Shown: positions 17,462 to 26,255 of the stretch, piece by piece
Position numbering within the stretch: position 1 is the first letter of the stretch
Layout of the letters: each line of letters opens with the position of its first letter
Assembly (NCBI RefSeq): GCF_021403115.1
Contig: NZ_JAJSSH010000011.1
Span: 1-64,000, forward strand
Direction: 5' to 3'
DNA length: 64,000 bases
Origin: Sphingobium sufflavum
GTDB lineage: Bacteria > Pseudomonadota > Alphaproteobacteria > Sphingomonadales > Sphingomonadaceae
Translations under genes and position numbers: made by a program
The notes under the pieces: generated by a model
What the model saw: only the letters and a program-made list of their open reading frames with translations
What the model was told of the DNA's origin: nothing
The model's database searches: none

Positions 17462-18799
17462 ATTTCGACCTTTTCAGAACGTGAGGAAGTGTCGCGCGGT
17501 GCGCGTGCCATTGTCGTTCATGCGGACCTTGGCAGCCGCCACGACCGCGACCTCGACGCCCGGCTGGAGGAGGCGAGGGGCCTTGCCCGCGCCATAGGCC
17601 TCGACGTGGTGGATACCAAGGCGTATCGCGTCCGCCAGTCCCGCCCCGCGACCCTGTTCGGCGCGGGCCAGGCGGACGAGATCGCCACTCTGGTCCTCCA
17701 GAATGAGGCGGAACTGGTGGTGGTCGACAACGGCCTGACCCCGGTCCAGCAGAGCAACCTCGAAAAACTGTGCAATGCGAAGGTGATCGACCGGACCGGC
17801 CTGATCCTCGAAATCTTTGGCGAGCGGGCCGCGACCGCCGAAGGGCGATTGCAGGTCGAATTGGCCCATCTCGATTATCAGGCGGGCCGCCTTGTCCGCA
17901 GTTGGACCCATCTGGAGCGGCAGCGCGGCGGTTTCGGCTTCCTCGGCGGTCCCGGCGAAACGCAGATCGAGGCGGATCGCCGCATGATCCGCGACCGCAT
18001 GGCCCGCATCCGCCGTGAACTGGAGCAGGTGACGCGCACCCGCGCACTCCACCGCGAACGCCGCCGCCGCGCGCCATGGCCGGTGATCGCCCTGGTCGGC
18101 TACACCAATGCGGGCAAATCCACCCTGTTCAACCGGCTGACCGGGGCAAAGGTCGTCGCGCAGGACATGCTGTTCGCGACGCTCGACCCCACCATGCGCG
18201 CCATCCGCCTGCCGGGCATCGACAAGGCTATTCTGTCCGACACGGTGGGCTTTGTCTCCGACCTGCCGACGCAGTTGATCGCGGCCTTCCGCGCCACGCT
18301 GGAGGAGGTGGTGGCCGCCGACCTGATCCTGCACGTCCGCGACATCGCCCACCCGGACAGCGACGCGCAGCGCGACGATGTGGTCGACGTGTTGCAGGAG
18401 CTGGGCCTCGCCGACCCGGAGGCGCCCGACGCCCCGGACGGACCGCATATCCTGGAGGTCTGGAACAAGATCGACCTGCTGCCCGCCGACGACCTGCCCG
18501 TCATCCGCGAGCGCGCGGGGCGGGAGGATGCCGTGCTGATCTCCGCCGCGGAGGGCGAGGGGGTGGAGCCGCTGACGCTGGCCATCCGCGACCGGCTGCT
18601 CAAGGATCTGGGCCTGCACAGCCTGTTGCTGGGCGAGAGCGACGGCGCGGCGCTGGCCTGGCTGCATGAACATGGCGATGTGCTGGCCACCGATGCGCGG
18701 GAGGATGGCCGGATCGCCATCGACGTGCGGCTGAGCGGCGCCGAATATGCGCGCTTCCTCTCCCGCTTTGGCGCGGGAGCGACGGAGGACGGCGCATGA
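17462..18799 (+). CDS. hflX: Ribosome-splitting GTPase HflX
   Basis: HflX binds 50S subunits and splits stalled or stressed ribosomes. The frame encodes an N-terminal HflX domain (GAGQADEIATLV; LQVELAHLDYQ; GGFGFLGGPGETQIE) and a G domain with G1 GYTNAGKST, G3 DTVGF and G4 NKID. The start is unusual. The first standard codon is GTG 17489, with GAGGAA touching it. An in-frame ATT at 17462 sits nine bases after GAGGA and gives a family-like N-terminus (STFSEREE). I use 17462, tentatively; 17489 is the conservative choice. The stop overlaps corA by four bases. Confidence 0.9.
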   Translation: MSTFSEREEVSRGARAIVVHADLGSRHDRDLDARLEEARGLARAIGLDVVDTKAYRVRQSRPATLFGAGQADEIATLVLQNEAELVVVDNGLTPVQQSNLEKLCNAKVIDRTGLILEIFGERAATAEGRLQVELAHLDYQAGRLVRSWTHLERQRGGFGFLGGPGETQIEADRRMIRDRMARIRRELEQVTRTRALHRERRRRAPWPVIALVGYTNAGKSTLFNRLTGAKVVAQDMLFATLDPTMRAIRLPGIDKAILSDTVGFVSDLPTQLIAAFRATLEEVVAADLILHVRDIAHPDSDAQRDDVVDVLQELGLADPEAPDAPDGPHILEVWNKIDLLPADDLPVIRERAGREDAVLISAAEGEGVEPLTLAIRDRLLKDLGLHSLLLGESDGAALAWLHEHGDVLATDAREDGRIAIDVRLSGAEYARFLSRFGAGATEDGA

Positions 18800-19761
18800 C
18801 GATCATCGCCGCCGTCCATTATGAGGAGGGCGCGCCGGCCGCCCGCATCGACATTACCGACGGAACCGCGCCCGCAACCGGTTTCGACTGGATCGGCCTG
18901 TTCCAGCCGAGCGCGGAGGAGATGGCCGCCGTCGCGCGCCGCTATGGCCTGCACCCGCTTGCGGTGGAGGATGCGGTCAACGGCCGCCAGATGCCGAAGC
19001 TGGAAAGCTATGGCCAGCAACTGTTCCTGATCGCCCGCACGGCCAGCCTTGTCGATGGCAACGGCCATATCGACTATGGCGAGACGGCGATCTTTCTGGG
19101 GCGCAGCTTCATCATCACGGTCCGCCATGGCTCCGCACGCAGCCATACCCGGCTGCGTGAGCAACTGGAGACGTCGCCCAACCTGCTGGGCCATGGTCCC
19201 GACTATGTGCTGCACGCTATCCTCGACTATATCGTCGACGGCTATTTCCCCATCGTCAACACGATCGAGGAGGATGTGCTGGCGATGGAGGATCGCCTGC
19301 TGGAGGGCTATCTGCAACGTGAGGATGTGGTGAGCCTGTTCACCCTGCGCCATGATGTGGTGCGGTTCCAGCGGGTTCTGGGACCGATGCAGGAGGTCGC
19401 GCGGCGGCTGGTGAACCTGGAGTTTCCCTGTATCGACCAGAATACCATGCCCTATTTCCGCGACGTTCTGGACCATGTCCTGCGCGCGGAATATCGGGTG
19501 ACGGGCCTGCGCGAAGTCCTGTCCTCCGCCATCGAGACCAGCAATCTGGTGGAGCAGCAGCGGCAGGGTGAAATCACGCGGCAACTGGCGGCATGGGCGG
19601 CGATCCTCGCCGTGCCGACCGCTATCGCGGGCATTTACGGCATGAACTTCGACATCATGCCGGAACTGCGCTGGAAATATGGCTATTTCGCCGTCATCGG
19701 CCTGATGGCGGTGGTGTGCGGCACGCTGTATCGCCGGTTCAAGAAGAGCGGCTGGCTTTAG
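18796..19761 (+). CDS. corA: CorA-type magnesium/cobalt channel
   Basis: This 321-residue inner-membrane divalent-cation channel shows the family arrangement: a long cytoplasmic alpha/beta N-terminal part, long stalk helices, and two C-terminal membrane helices separated by the signature GMN motif (282-284, in GIYGMNFD). The chain ends in a basic KK-containing tail (YRRFKKSGWL). The ATG overlaps the hflX stop (ATGA). Pairing with hflX is common in sphingomonads and may only reflect operon structure. CorA homologues such as ZntB share this architecture, so the transported ion is inferred. Confidence 0.92.
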   Translation: MTIIAAVHYEEGAPAARIDITDGTAPATGFDWIGLFQPSAEEMAAVARRYGLHPLAVEDAVNGRQMPKLESYGQQLFLIARTASLVDGNGHIDYGETAIFLGRSFIITVRHGSARSHTRLREQLETSPNLLGHGPDYVLHAILDYIVDGYFPIVNTIEEDVLAMEDRLLEGYLQREDVVSLFTLRHDVVRFQRVLGPMQEVARRLVNLEFPCIDQNTMPYFRDVLDHVLRAEYRVTGLREVLSSAIETSNLVEQQRQGEITRQLAAWAAILAVPTAIAGIYGMNFDIMPELRWKYGYFAVIGLMAVVCGTLYRRFKKSGWL

Positions 19762-19764
19762 CGC

Positions 19765-20514
19765 CTACAGGCCGCGCCGTTTCGCCTCGCTCCACAAGGC
19801 CTCCTTCTCGTCGAGGCTGAGCGCCGCAAAACCCTCCCCGGCCAGTTCTTCCATCATGCGGAAACGGCGCTCGAACTTCGCATTGGCGCGGCGCAGCGCC
19901 ACCTCCGGGTCCACGCCGCGATGGCGGACCAGATTGACGACGGCGAAGAGCAGGTCGCCCGCCTCATCCTCCGTCTCGTCCGGGGTCGCGGCGGCGTCCA
20001 GTTCCGCCACCTCTTCCGCGATCTTGGCCTTCACCCCTTGTGTATCCGGCCAGTCGAAGCCGGTCCGGGCGGCGCGTTTCTGGAGCTTCAGGGTGCGCAG
20101 CAGGGCGGGCAGGGCGACCGCGACGCCATCCAGCGCGCCCGCCGATCCTGCCGCCTTGCGCTCCTCCTCCTTGATGCTCTCCCACCCCGGCGTCGGGGCG
20201 TCGTCCTCAAACACATGGGGATGCCGCCGGATCATCTTGCCGGTGATGCCCGCAATGACATCCGCCAGCGTAAAGGCGCCCTGTTCCTCCGCCATCCGGC
20301 TGTGGAACACGACCTGAAGGAGGAGGTCGCCCAGCTCGTCGCGCAGGCCGGGCAGATCGTGCCGCTCGATGGCGTCGGCCACCTCATAGGCTTCCTCGAT
20401 CGTATAGGGCGCGATGCTGGCGAAATCCTGCGCCACGTCCCACGCGCAACCCTGGTCGGGATCGCGCAGCCGCGCCATGACCTGCGCCAGGGGGGTGATG
20501 TCCGGTTCGTTCAT
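19765..20514 (-). CDS. mazG: Nucleoside triphosphate pyrophosphohydrolase MazG
   Basis: This 249-residue cytoplasmic enzyme hydrolyses NTPs and dNTPs to monophosphates, limiting damaged nucleotides and (p)ppGpp stress signalling. Two MazG repeats are visible, each with the metal-binding pattern ExxE followed by DExGD: IEEAYEVAD with RDELGDLLLQ in the first, and AEEVAEL with EDEAGDLLFA in the second. It converges with corA (three bases between stop codons) and is divergent from the xyl genes. Confidence 0.94.
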   Translation of the reverse strand: MNEPDITPLAQVMARLRDPDQGCAWDVAQDFASIAPYTIEEAYEVADAIERHDLPGLRDELGDLLLQVVFHSRMAEEQGAFTLADVIAGITGKMIRRHPHVFEDDAPTPGWESIKEEERKAAGSAGALDGVAVALPALLRTLKLQKRAARTGFDWPDTQGVKAKIAEEVAELDAAATPDETEDEAGDLLFAVVNLVRHRGVDPEVALRRANAKFERRFRMMEELAGEGFAALSLDEKEALWSEAKRRGL

Positions 20515-20699
20515 GGGAGGGGTGCGCCGATCGTTCAGGAGAGGTTCCGCCTTTAGGCAGGCCGGGCCGCCTCGGCAATCTCCCGCGCTCCATGGCGGGT
20601 CGCGTTCCCAGCCGCACGGGGGAGGCTTTACAGCCCCGCCGAAGAGATGATAGCGTTACCATAACTGATAATCCCATCATCCCAACATCAGGAGAGCGC
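20515..20699 (+). promoter_or_regulatory. Promoter region of the xyl operon with a LacI-type operator
   Basis: The imperfect palindrome TGATAGCGTTACCA at 20648-20661 has the CG-centred, TG-outer form typical of LacI-family operators (5 of 7 pairs match). A possible -35 TTTACA at 20627-20632 lies 17 bases before ATAGCG inside the palindrome, so a bound repressor would cover the -10. A good Shine-Dalgarno (AGGAGA) precedes xylX at 20700. The LacI-type regulator at 24943-26013 is the natural candidate. All of this is inference from pattern. Confidence 0.5.
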
Positions 20700-21824
20700 A
20701 TGTCCGGTCATTCGATAGATCCCGATTCCCATCTGGCCGGGGACTGGCGGACGGGCCGGTTCGTCGGGCGGTTCGAGACGGCGCAGGGACCGTCGCCCTT
20801 CCTGCTGATCGACGGGCAGGCGCATGACATGTCCGCGGTCGCGCCCACCGTCTCCGCGCTGGTGGAGCGGGGCGATTTCAGCGGGGCGGGCGGGCGCGTG
20901 CTCGGCGATTTCGCGGATCTGGACCTGCCGCTGCTCAGCCCTGTCGACCTGCAATGCGTCAAGGCGTGTGGCGTGACCTTTGCCCTCTCCGCTATCGAGC
21001 GTGTGATCGAGGAACGGGCGCGGGGCGACGCCCAGGCCGCGCAGGCCCTTCGTGCGCGGCTGGAGGAGCGGATCGGTGGGACGATCCGCTCCGTCGTCCC
21101 CGGATCGGCCGAGGCGGAGGCGCTGAAGCAGGCGCTGATCGAGGATGGCGTCTGGTCGCAATATCTGGAGGTCGCCATCGGCCCGGACGCGGAAGTCTTT
21201 ACCAAGGCCCCGGTGCTGGCCACCATGGGCAACGGGCAGGACATCGGCATCCGCTCCGATTCCACCTGGAACAACCCGGAGCCGGAAATCGTGCTGCTGG
21301 TTGACAGCCGGGGGCAGGCGGTCGGCGCCACTTTGGGCAATGACGTCAACCTGCGCGATTTCGAGGGGCGATCGGCCCTGCTGCTGGGCAAGGCGAAGGA
21401 CAACAACGCCTCCTGCTCGCTCGGCCCGCTGGTCCGCCTGTTCGACGACTACTTCACGCTGGACGACGTGCGACAGGCGGAAGTGGACCTGCTGATCGAG
21501 GGGCCGGACAATTACCGGCTGGAGGGGCGCAGCAGCATGAACCAGATCAGCCGCGATCCGCTGGAACTGGTGCGCCAGACGTTGAGCGAGCATCAATATC
21601 CCGATGGGTTCGCGCTGTTCCTCGGCACTCTCTTCGCGCCGGTGCAGGACCGGGACGAGGCCGGTCGCGGCTTTACCCACAAGGTCGGCGATGTGGTGAG
21701 CATCAGCACGCCGCGCATCGGCCGCCTCGTCAACCGGGTGGTGACGTCGCGGGATGCCGCGCCATGGTCGCAGGGGATCGGCGCGCTGATGGCCAATCTC
21801 GCCGGTCGGGGCCTGCTGGCATGA
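20700..21824 (+). CDS. xylX: 2-keto-3-deoxy-D-xylonate dehydratase (FAH family)
   Basis: XylX dehydrates 2-keto-3-deoxyxylonate to 2-oxoglutarate semialdehyde in the Weimberg route. The 374-residue protein closely resembles Caulobacter XylX as I remember it: LLSPVDLQCVKACGVTF, VIEERARGDA, WSQYLEVAIGPDAE, NNPEPEIVLL, GRSALLLGKAKDNNAS and the C-terminal FTHKVGDVVSISTP. The metal-binding Glu residues lie in the NNPEPE region. The start MSGHSIDPD has AGGAGA six bases upstream. The stop overlaps the xylB ATG. A related role on L-arabinonate intermediates cannot be excluded. Confidence 0.87.
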   Translation: MSGHSIDPDSHLAGDWRTGRFVGRFETAQGPSPFLLIDGQAHDMSAVAPTVSALVERGDFSGAGGRVLGDFADLDLPLLSPVDLQCVKACGVTFALSAIERVIEERARGDAQAAQALRARLEERIGGTIRSVVPGSAEAEALKQALIEDGVWSQYLEVAIGPDAEVFTKAPVLATMGNGQDIGIRSDSTWNNPEPEIVLLVDSRGQAVGATLGNDVNLRDFEGRSALLLGKAKDNNASCSLGPLVRLFDDYFTLDDVRQAEVDLLIEGPDNYRLEGRSSMNQISRDPLELVRQTLSEHQYPDGFALFLGTLFAPVQDRDEAGRGFTHKVGDVVSISTPRIGRLVNRVVTSRDAAPWSQGIGALMANLAGRGLLA

Positions 21825-22585
21825 GCGGCCGGGCGATCTACCCCAGCCTGTCGGGCAAGCGGGTCGTCGTCACCGGCGGCGGCAGCGGCATCGGCGCGGG
21901 TCTGGTGGAGGCGTTCGTGGCGCAGGGTGCGCGCGTCGCCTTTCTCGACGTGGTGGAGGACGCATCCCGCGCGCTGGTCGACCGGATCGGGGCGGGCGCG
22001 GCCCATGCGCCGGTCTTTCACCCTTGCGACCTGCGCGACCTCGACGCGCTGGGCCATGTCATGCAGCGGATCGTGGCGAGCTTTGGCGCGGTGGACATCC
22101 TCGTCAACAATGCGGCCAGCGACGACCGCCACACCGTCGACGCTATCACGCCCGCCTATTGGGACGAGCGGATGGCGGTCAACCTGCGCCATCTTTTCTT
22201 CGCGGCGCAGGCGGTGGTGCCCGGCATGAAGGCGGGCGGCGGCGGCGTCATCCTCAACCTCGGCTCGATCAGCTGGCACCTCGCCCTGCCCGAACTGCTG
22301 CTTTACGAAACCGCCAAGGCGGGGATAGAGGGCATGACGCGGGCGATGGCGCGTGATCTGGGCCGCGACGGCATCCGGGTCAACAGCGTCATCCCCGGCA
22401 ATGTCCAGACACCCCGGCAGGAACAATGGTACACGCCGGAGGGCGAGGCGGAGATCGTCGCCGCCCAATGCCTGAACGGTCGGGTGCAGCCGGAGGATGT
22501 GGCCGCGCTCATCCTGTTCCTGGCGTCCGACGATGCGCGCATGTGCACGGGCCATGATTATTGGGTCGATGCGGGCTGGCGGTGA
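21821..22585 (+). CDS. xylB: D-xylose 1-dehydrogenase (SDR family)
   Basis: This 254-residue short-chain dehydrogenase oxidises D-xylose with NAD+ to xylonolactone. It shows the Rossmann motif TGGGSGIGAG, NNAAS, the catalytic Ser-x-Tyr-x3-Lys set (SISWHL then YETAK) and a C-terminus (YTPEGEAEIVAAQCL, CTGHDYWVDAGWR) that closely matches Caulobacter XylB from memory. The ATG overlaps the xylX stop. The pairing with xylX strongly supports the xylose role over a generic SDR. Confidence 0.88.
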   Translation: MSGRAIYPSLSGKRVVVTGGGSGIGAGLVEAFVAQGARVAFLDVVEDASRALVDRIGAGAAHAPVFHPCDLRDLDALGHVMQRIVASFGAVDILVNNAASDDRHTVDAITPAYWDERMAVNLRHLFFAAQAVVPGMKAGGGGVILNLGSISWHLALPELLLYETAKAGIEGMTRAMARDLGRDGIRVNSVIPGNVQTPRQEQWYTPEGEAEIVAAQCLNGRVQPEDVAALILFLASDDARMCTGHDYWVDAGWR

Positions 22586-22639
22586 CAGCCGCCGCTATGC
22601 TTAATGGCGAAACGACTTAACAGGGAGGGGGATGCGACC

Positions 22640-24094
22640 ATGACCATCGGGACGCAGGAACAGGCCCGTCAGCAAGAGGACAGTCAGCAAGAAGGCCGTC
22701 TGGCGCAGGTCAACATGGCGTTCATCGCCGCCATCGTCGCGGTCGCGACCATCGGCGGCTTCATGTTCGGCTATGACAGCGGCGTCATCAACGGTACGCA
22801 GGAGGGGCTGGAGAAGGCGTTCGACCTCTCCAAGCTGGGCACGGGCCTCAATGTCGGCGCGATCCTGATCGGCTGTGCGGTCGGCGCGTTCCTGGCGGGG
22901 CGGCTGTCCGACCGTTTCGGGCGGCGCGGCGTGATGATGATCGCGGCGGTTCTGTTCCTCGTCAGCGCGCTGATCGCGGGAGCCGCACCCTCGTCCGCCA
23001 TCTTCATTCTGGGTCGCCTGCTTGGTGGGCTGGGCGTCGGCGCGGCCAGCGTGCTGTCCCCCGTCTATATCAGCGAGGTGACGCCCGCCGAAATCCGGGG
23101 CCGTCTCTCCTCCGTGCAGCAGGTGATGATCATCACCGGCCTGACTGGCGCGTTCCTCGCCAATTATGCGCTGGCGCATAGTGCGGGCGGGTCGCAGGGG
23201 CTGCTCTGGGGTGGCTATCCGGCCTGGCGCTGGATGTTCTGGATGCAGGTCATCCCGGCGGCGGTCTATTTCCTCGCCCTGCTTGCCATCCCGGAAAGCC
23301 CGCGCTTCCTGATCCTGCGCGGGCGCGATGCGGAGGCGCTGGCCGTGCTGACCCGCCTGTTCGGCCGGGACGCGGCGGTGCGCAAGGTGGCGGATGTCCG
23401 TGCGACCCTGATCCAGGATCACCGGCCCCGGCTGGCCGACCTGAAAGACCCCGCCACCGGCCGGCTGCGCCCTATCGTCTGGGCGGGCGTGATGCTGGCG
23501 ATCTTCCAGCAGTTCGTGGGCATCAACATCGTCTTCTATTATGGATCGGTGCTGTGGCAGTCGGTGGGGTTCAGCGAGGATGACGCGCTGGCGACCAACA
23601 TCATCTCCGGCTTCGTCTCCATCGCGGCCTGCGTCGCCACCCTGTTCCTGGTCGATCGGGTCGGGCGCAAACCGCTGCTGCTGATCGGATCGGCGGGCAT
23701 GGCGGTGACGCTGGCGGCGATGGCCTATGCCTTCTCCACCGGCACATTCGACGCGGCGGGCAAGCTGGCGCTGGCGCCGGGGATCGGCCGCATCGCCTTC
23801 ATCAGCGCGCTGGCCTATTCAGCTTTGTTCAACCTGAGCTGGGGACCGATCATGTGGGTAATGCTGGGCGAGATGTTCCCGACGCAGATCCGCGGGTCGG
23901 CGCTGGCCGTGGCGGGGTTCGCGCAATGGACCGCCAATTTCGCCATTTCGGTCAGCTTTCCGGCCTTGCTGGCCAATGTCGGCCTGCCGCTGACCTACAG
24001 CTTCTATGCCGCGTCCGCTTTCATCTCCTTCTTCCTGGTGCAGCGCCTGATCCATGAGACGGCGGGGCGGGAGCTGGAGGATATGGCCGGGTGA
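22640..24094 (+). CDS. Sugar porter (MFS), probable D-xylose:H+ symporter
   Basis: The 484-residue protein has about twelve membrane segments and all the sugar-porter signatures: GGFMFGYDSGVI, RLSDRFGRRG, PAEIRGRLSS, PESPRFLI, QQFVGINIVFYY and GEMFPTQIRG. The ATG at 22640 follows GGGAGGGGG at good spacing; an earlier frame start at 22604 lacks such a site. Position directly after xylX-xylB indicates D-xylose or another pentose as cargo, as for XylE-type transporters, but specificity is inferred from context only. Confidence 0.88.
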   Translation: MTIGTQEQARQQEDSQQEGRLAQVNMAFIAAIVAVATIGGFMFGYDSGVINGTQEGLEKAFDLSKLGTGLNVGAILIGCAVGAFLAGRLSDRFGRRGVMMIAAVLFLVSALIAGAAPSSAIFILGRLLGGLGVGAASVLSPVYISEVTPAEIRGRLSSVQQVMIITGLTGAFLANYALAHSAGGSQGLLWGGYPAWRWMFWMQVIPAAVYFLALLAIPESPRFLILRGRDAEALAVLTRLFGRDAAVRKVADVRATLIQDHRPRLADLKDPATGRLRPIVWAGVMLAIFQQFVGINIVFYYGSVLWQSVGFSEDDALATNIISGFVSIAACVATLFLVDRVGRKPLLLIGSAGMAVTLAAMAYAFSTGTFDAAGKLALAPGIGRIAFISALAYSALFNLSWGPIMWVMLGEMFPTQIRGSALAVAGFAQWTANFAISVSFPALLANVGLPLTYSFYAASAFISFFLVQRLIHETAGRELEDMAG

Positions 24095-24939
24095 CGGACA
24101 TTGCTCTGGCGGCAGGGGCGTGGCGGATGGCGCTGCGTCCGGGGGCGGGCGGCCTCATCACCCGCCTCGACCATGGCGACCGGCCCGTGCTGAGGCCGAT
24201 GGCCGCGGGGCAGGACGATCCGCTGGCCGCCAGCAGCTTTCCACTGGTGCCTTACGCCAATCGCATCGCCCATGGCCGCTTCCGGGCGCAGGGGCGGGAT
24301 CATCGCCTGCCGCGCAATTTCGGCGATCATCCGCACAGCCTGCACGGTCTGGGCTGGCACCGCCCATGGACGGTGGAGCATCAGGATGCGACCTCCGCCC
24401 GCTTTCTCCATCGCCATGACGGCGGGGCGGGGTGGCCGTGGCGCTACCGGGCGGAGCAAAGGCTGGCGCTCGGCCCCGCCGGGCTGAAGGCGCAGATCAC
24501 CCTGACCAATGAGGATACAGAGGCCATGCCCGCCGGGCTGGGCTTCCATCCCTATTTCGCCTGCGGTGCGGAAACGCGAGTGCGGTTCCTGTCCGCCGCC
24601 GTGTGGGACGCCGATGCCGACTGCCTCCCGACGCAGCGCCTGCCCGCCGATTATTTCGGGGACTGGACCGACGGCGCGCCGATCCGGGGCGATACGCTGA
24701 TCGACCATGCCTATGATGGCTGGCGGGGCAGCGTGTGGATCGACCATGGCGACGGCGCGCGCTATCATCTGACAGCCACAGGCGCGCCTTGGCTTCATCT
24801 CTACCGTCCGCCGGGGCTGGATTTCTTCTGCGCGGAGCCGGTGAGCCATGGGCCGGACGCCATCAACCGGGGGGGTATGCCCCTGCTCGCGCCGGGCGAG
24901 GCGCAGGTGCTGACCATGCGGATCAGCGCAGGGGACTGA
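24091..24939 (+). CDS. Aldose 1-epimerase (mutarotase)
   Basis: This 282-residue protein is a galactose-mutarotase-like enzyme that interconverts alpha and beta anomers of aldoses. Recognisable elements are PYANRIAHGRF near residue 55, a His-rich segment DHPHSLHGLGW, GLGFHPYF with the catalytic His, and the late Glu in FCAEPVSH. It starts with GTG overlapping the transporter stop (GTGA), so it is the fourth gene of the xyl operon and should supply the anomer used by the dehydrogenase. Confidence 0.88.
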   Translation: MTDIALAAGAWRMALRPGAGGLITRLDHGDRPVLRPMAAGQDDPLAASSFPLVPYANRIAHGRFRAQGRDHRLPRNFGDHPHSLHGLGWHRPWTVEHQDATSARFLHRHDGGAGWPWRYRAEQRLALGPAGLKAQITLTNEDTEAMPAGLGFHPYFACGAETRVRFLSAAVWDADADCLPTQRLPADYFGDWTDGAPIRGDTLIDHAYDGWRGSVWIDHGDGARYHLTATGAPWLHLYRPPGLDFFCAEPVSHGPDAINRGGMPLLAPGEAQVLTMRISAGD

Positions 24940-24942
24940 CGC

Positions 24943-26013
24943 TCAAGCCGGGGTTTCCGCCGGGGGCGGGGCGTCCGACTGGCGGCGCACCAGCCTATGG
25001 TCGACCAGCACATGGCGCGCATCCGCCGCGATCGGCGTGCGGGCGCGAATGTCCCGCACCAGCATCTCCACCGCGATCCGCGCCATCTGCGCGGTCGGCT
25101 GGCGGATCGTGCTAAGCTCCGGCCAGATGGTCGTCGCCAGCGCCGTATCGTCAAACCCGCATATGCTGAGGTCGCCCGGCACATCCAGCCCGCGCCGGTG
25201 CGCGATGGCGACCGCCGCCGCCGCCATGTCGTCGTTACTGGCGAATATGGCGGTGGGCCGGGGCGATGCGTTCAGCAGATGCGCGGCGGCGGCCAGCCCG
25301 GACCGATAGGTGAAATCCCCCTCCGCCACCCATTGCGCGCCGCCATCCAGCCTTTCATCACCCAGCCCGCAGTCGGCCAGCGCCGCGCGATAACCGCGCA
25401 GCCGCTCGCCACTGGCGCTGAGGTTGGCGTTGCCGGTGATGAAGCCGATGCGTCGATGGCCCAGCGTGGCGAGATGGCGCGTCATCGCATAGGCCGCAGC
25501 CTGATCGTCGATGCCGACCGACAGCGCCCATTCCGGTGCCTTGCCGGTCGCGACGGCGACGACGGGAATGGCGGCGGCCTGCAACACACTCAGGATCGGT
25601 CCCGAATCGCACAGCGGCGGGGGCAGGACGATGCCGTCTATGCGCCCCTCGACGAGGTGCGTGACGGCCTCCACGTCCCGTTCATCCGCGCATTTCTCCA
25701 CCACCAGTTGCACATTGCTGCGACTGGCCGCGTCCAGGCTGCCCATCAGGAAGTCGCTGAGATAGGCGAAGCTGGGATTGCTGTGGAGCAGGCCGATGCG
25801 GATCTGCTCGCCCCCGGCCAGCGCGCGGGCGGCGGCGCTGGGGGCATAGCGCAGCTCCGCGATGGCCGCCTCCACCTTTTCGCGGGTGGAAGGGCGGACA
25901 TTGGCCTCCTGATTGATGACGCGCGATACCGTCATGGCGGATACGCCCGCGGCGGCGGCCACGTCGCCGATGGTTGGCCCCTTGTGCCGCTTGCGTCCCG
26001 TGCGCCGTACCAA
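24943..26013 (-). CDS. xylR: LacI-family transcriptional regulator, probable XylR
   Basis: The 356-residue protein has an N-terminal LacI helix-turn-helix (TIGDVAAAAGVSAMTVSRVI, residues 14-33) with the hinge-helix region following at about 55-65, and a periplasmic-binding-protein-like effector domain. It converges on the xyl operon and is the obvious repressor for it, releasing DNA on binding xylose or a derivative. The start is TTG at 26013 (no ATG upstream of the HTH), preceded by AAAGGG and GGGGGA. The symbol is by context. Confidence 0.85.
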   Translation of the reverse strand: MVRRTGRKRHKGPTIGDVAAAAGVSAMTVSRVINQEANVRPSTREKVEAAIAELRYAPSAAARALAGGEQIRIGLLHSNPSFAYLSDFLMGSLDAASRSNVQLVVEKCADERDVEAVTHLVEGRIDGIVLPPPLCDSGPILSVLQAAAIPVVAVATGKAPEWALSVGIDDQAAAYAMTRHLATLGHRRIGFITGNANLSASGERLRGYRAALADCGLGDERLDGGAQWVAEGDFTYRSGLAAAAHLLNASPRPTAIFASNDDMAAAAVAIAHRRGLDVPGDLSICGFDDTALATTIWPELSTIRQPTAQMARIAVEMLVRDIRARTPIAADARHVLVDHRLVRRQSDAPPPAETPA

Positions 26014-26255
26014 TGCCCTTTGTCCCCCGCCGATCCGGTCTCACCCGATCCGTATCGCGAGCATCCACAGCTTTGGCGGCATGAAGTCAATGGCCGAAAG
26101 CCCCGTCACCGCCTCGCCCCCCACCCGGCGATCCGGGTCGACTGTCGCAATAGCGCAACATTCACGGCCCATGGCGCAGGCGATCATTTCCATTGCGGTG
26201 CCACCCTTGACGCGGGGATAAGGGCCGCCGCCCTCCCGAACCCAAGGATCATGGC

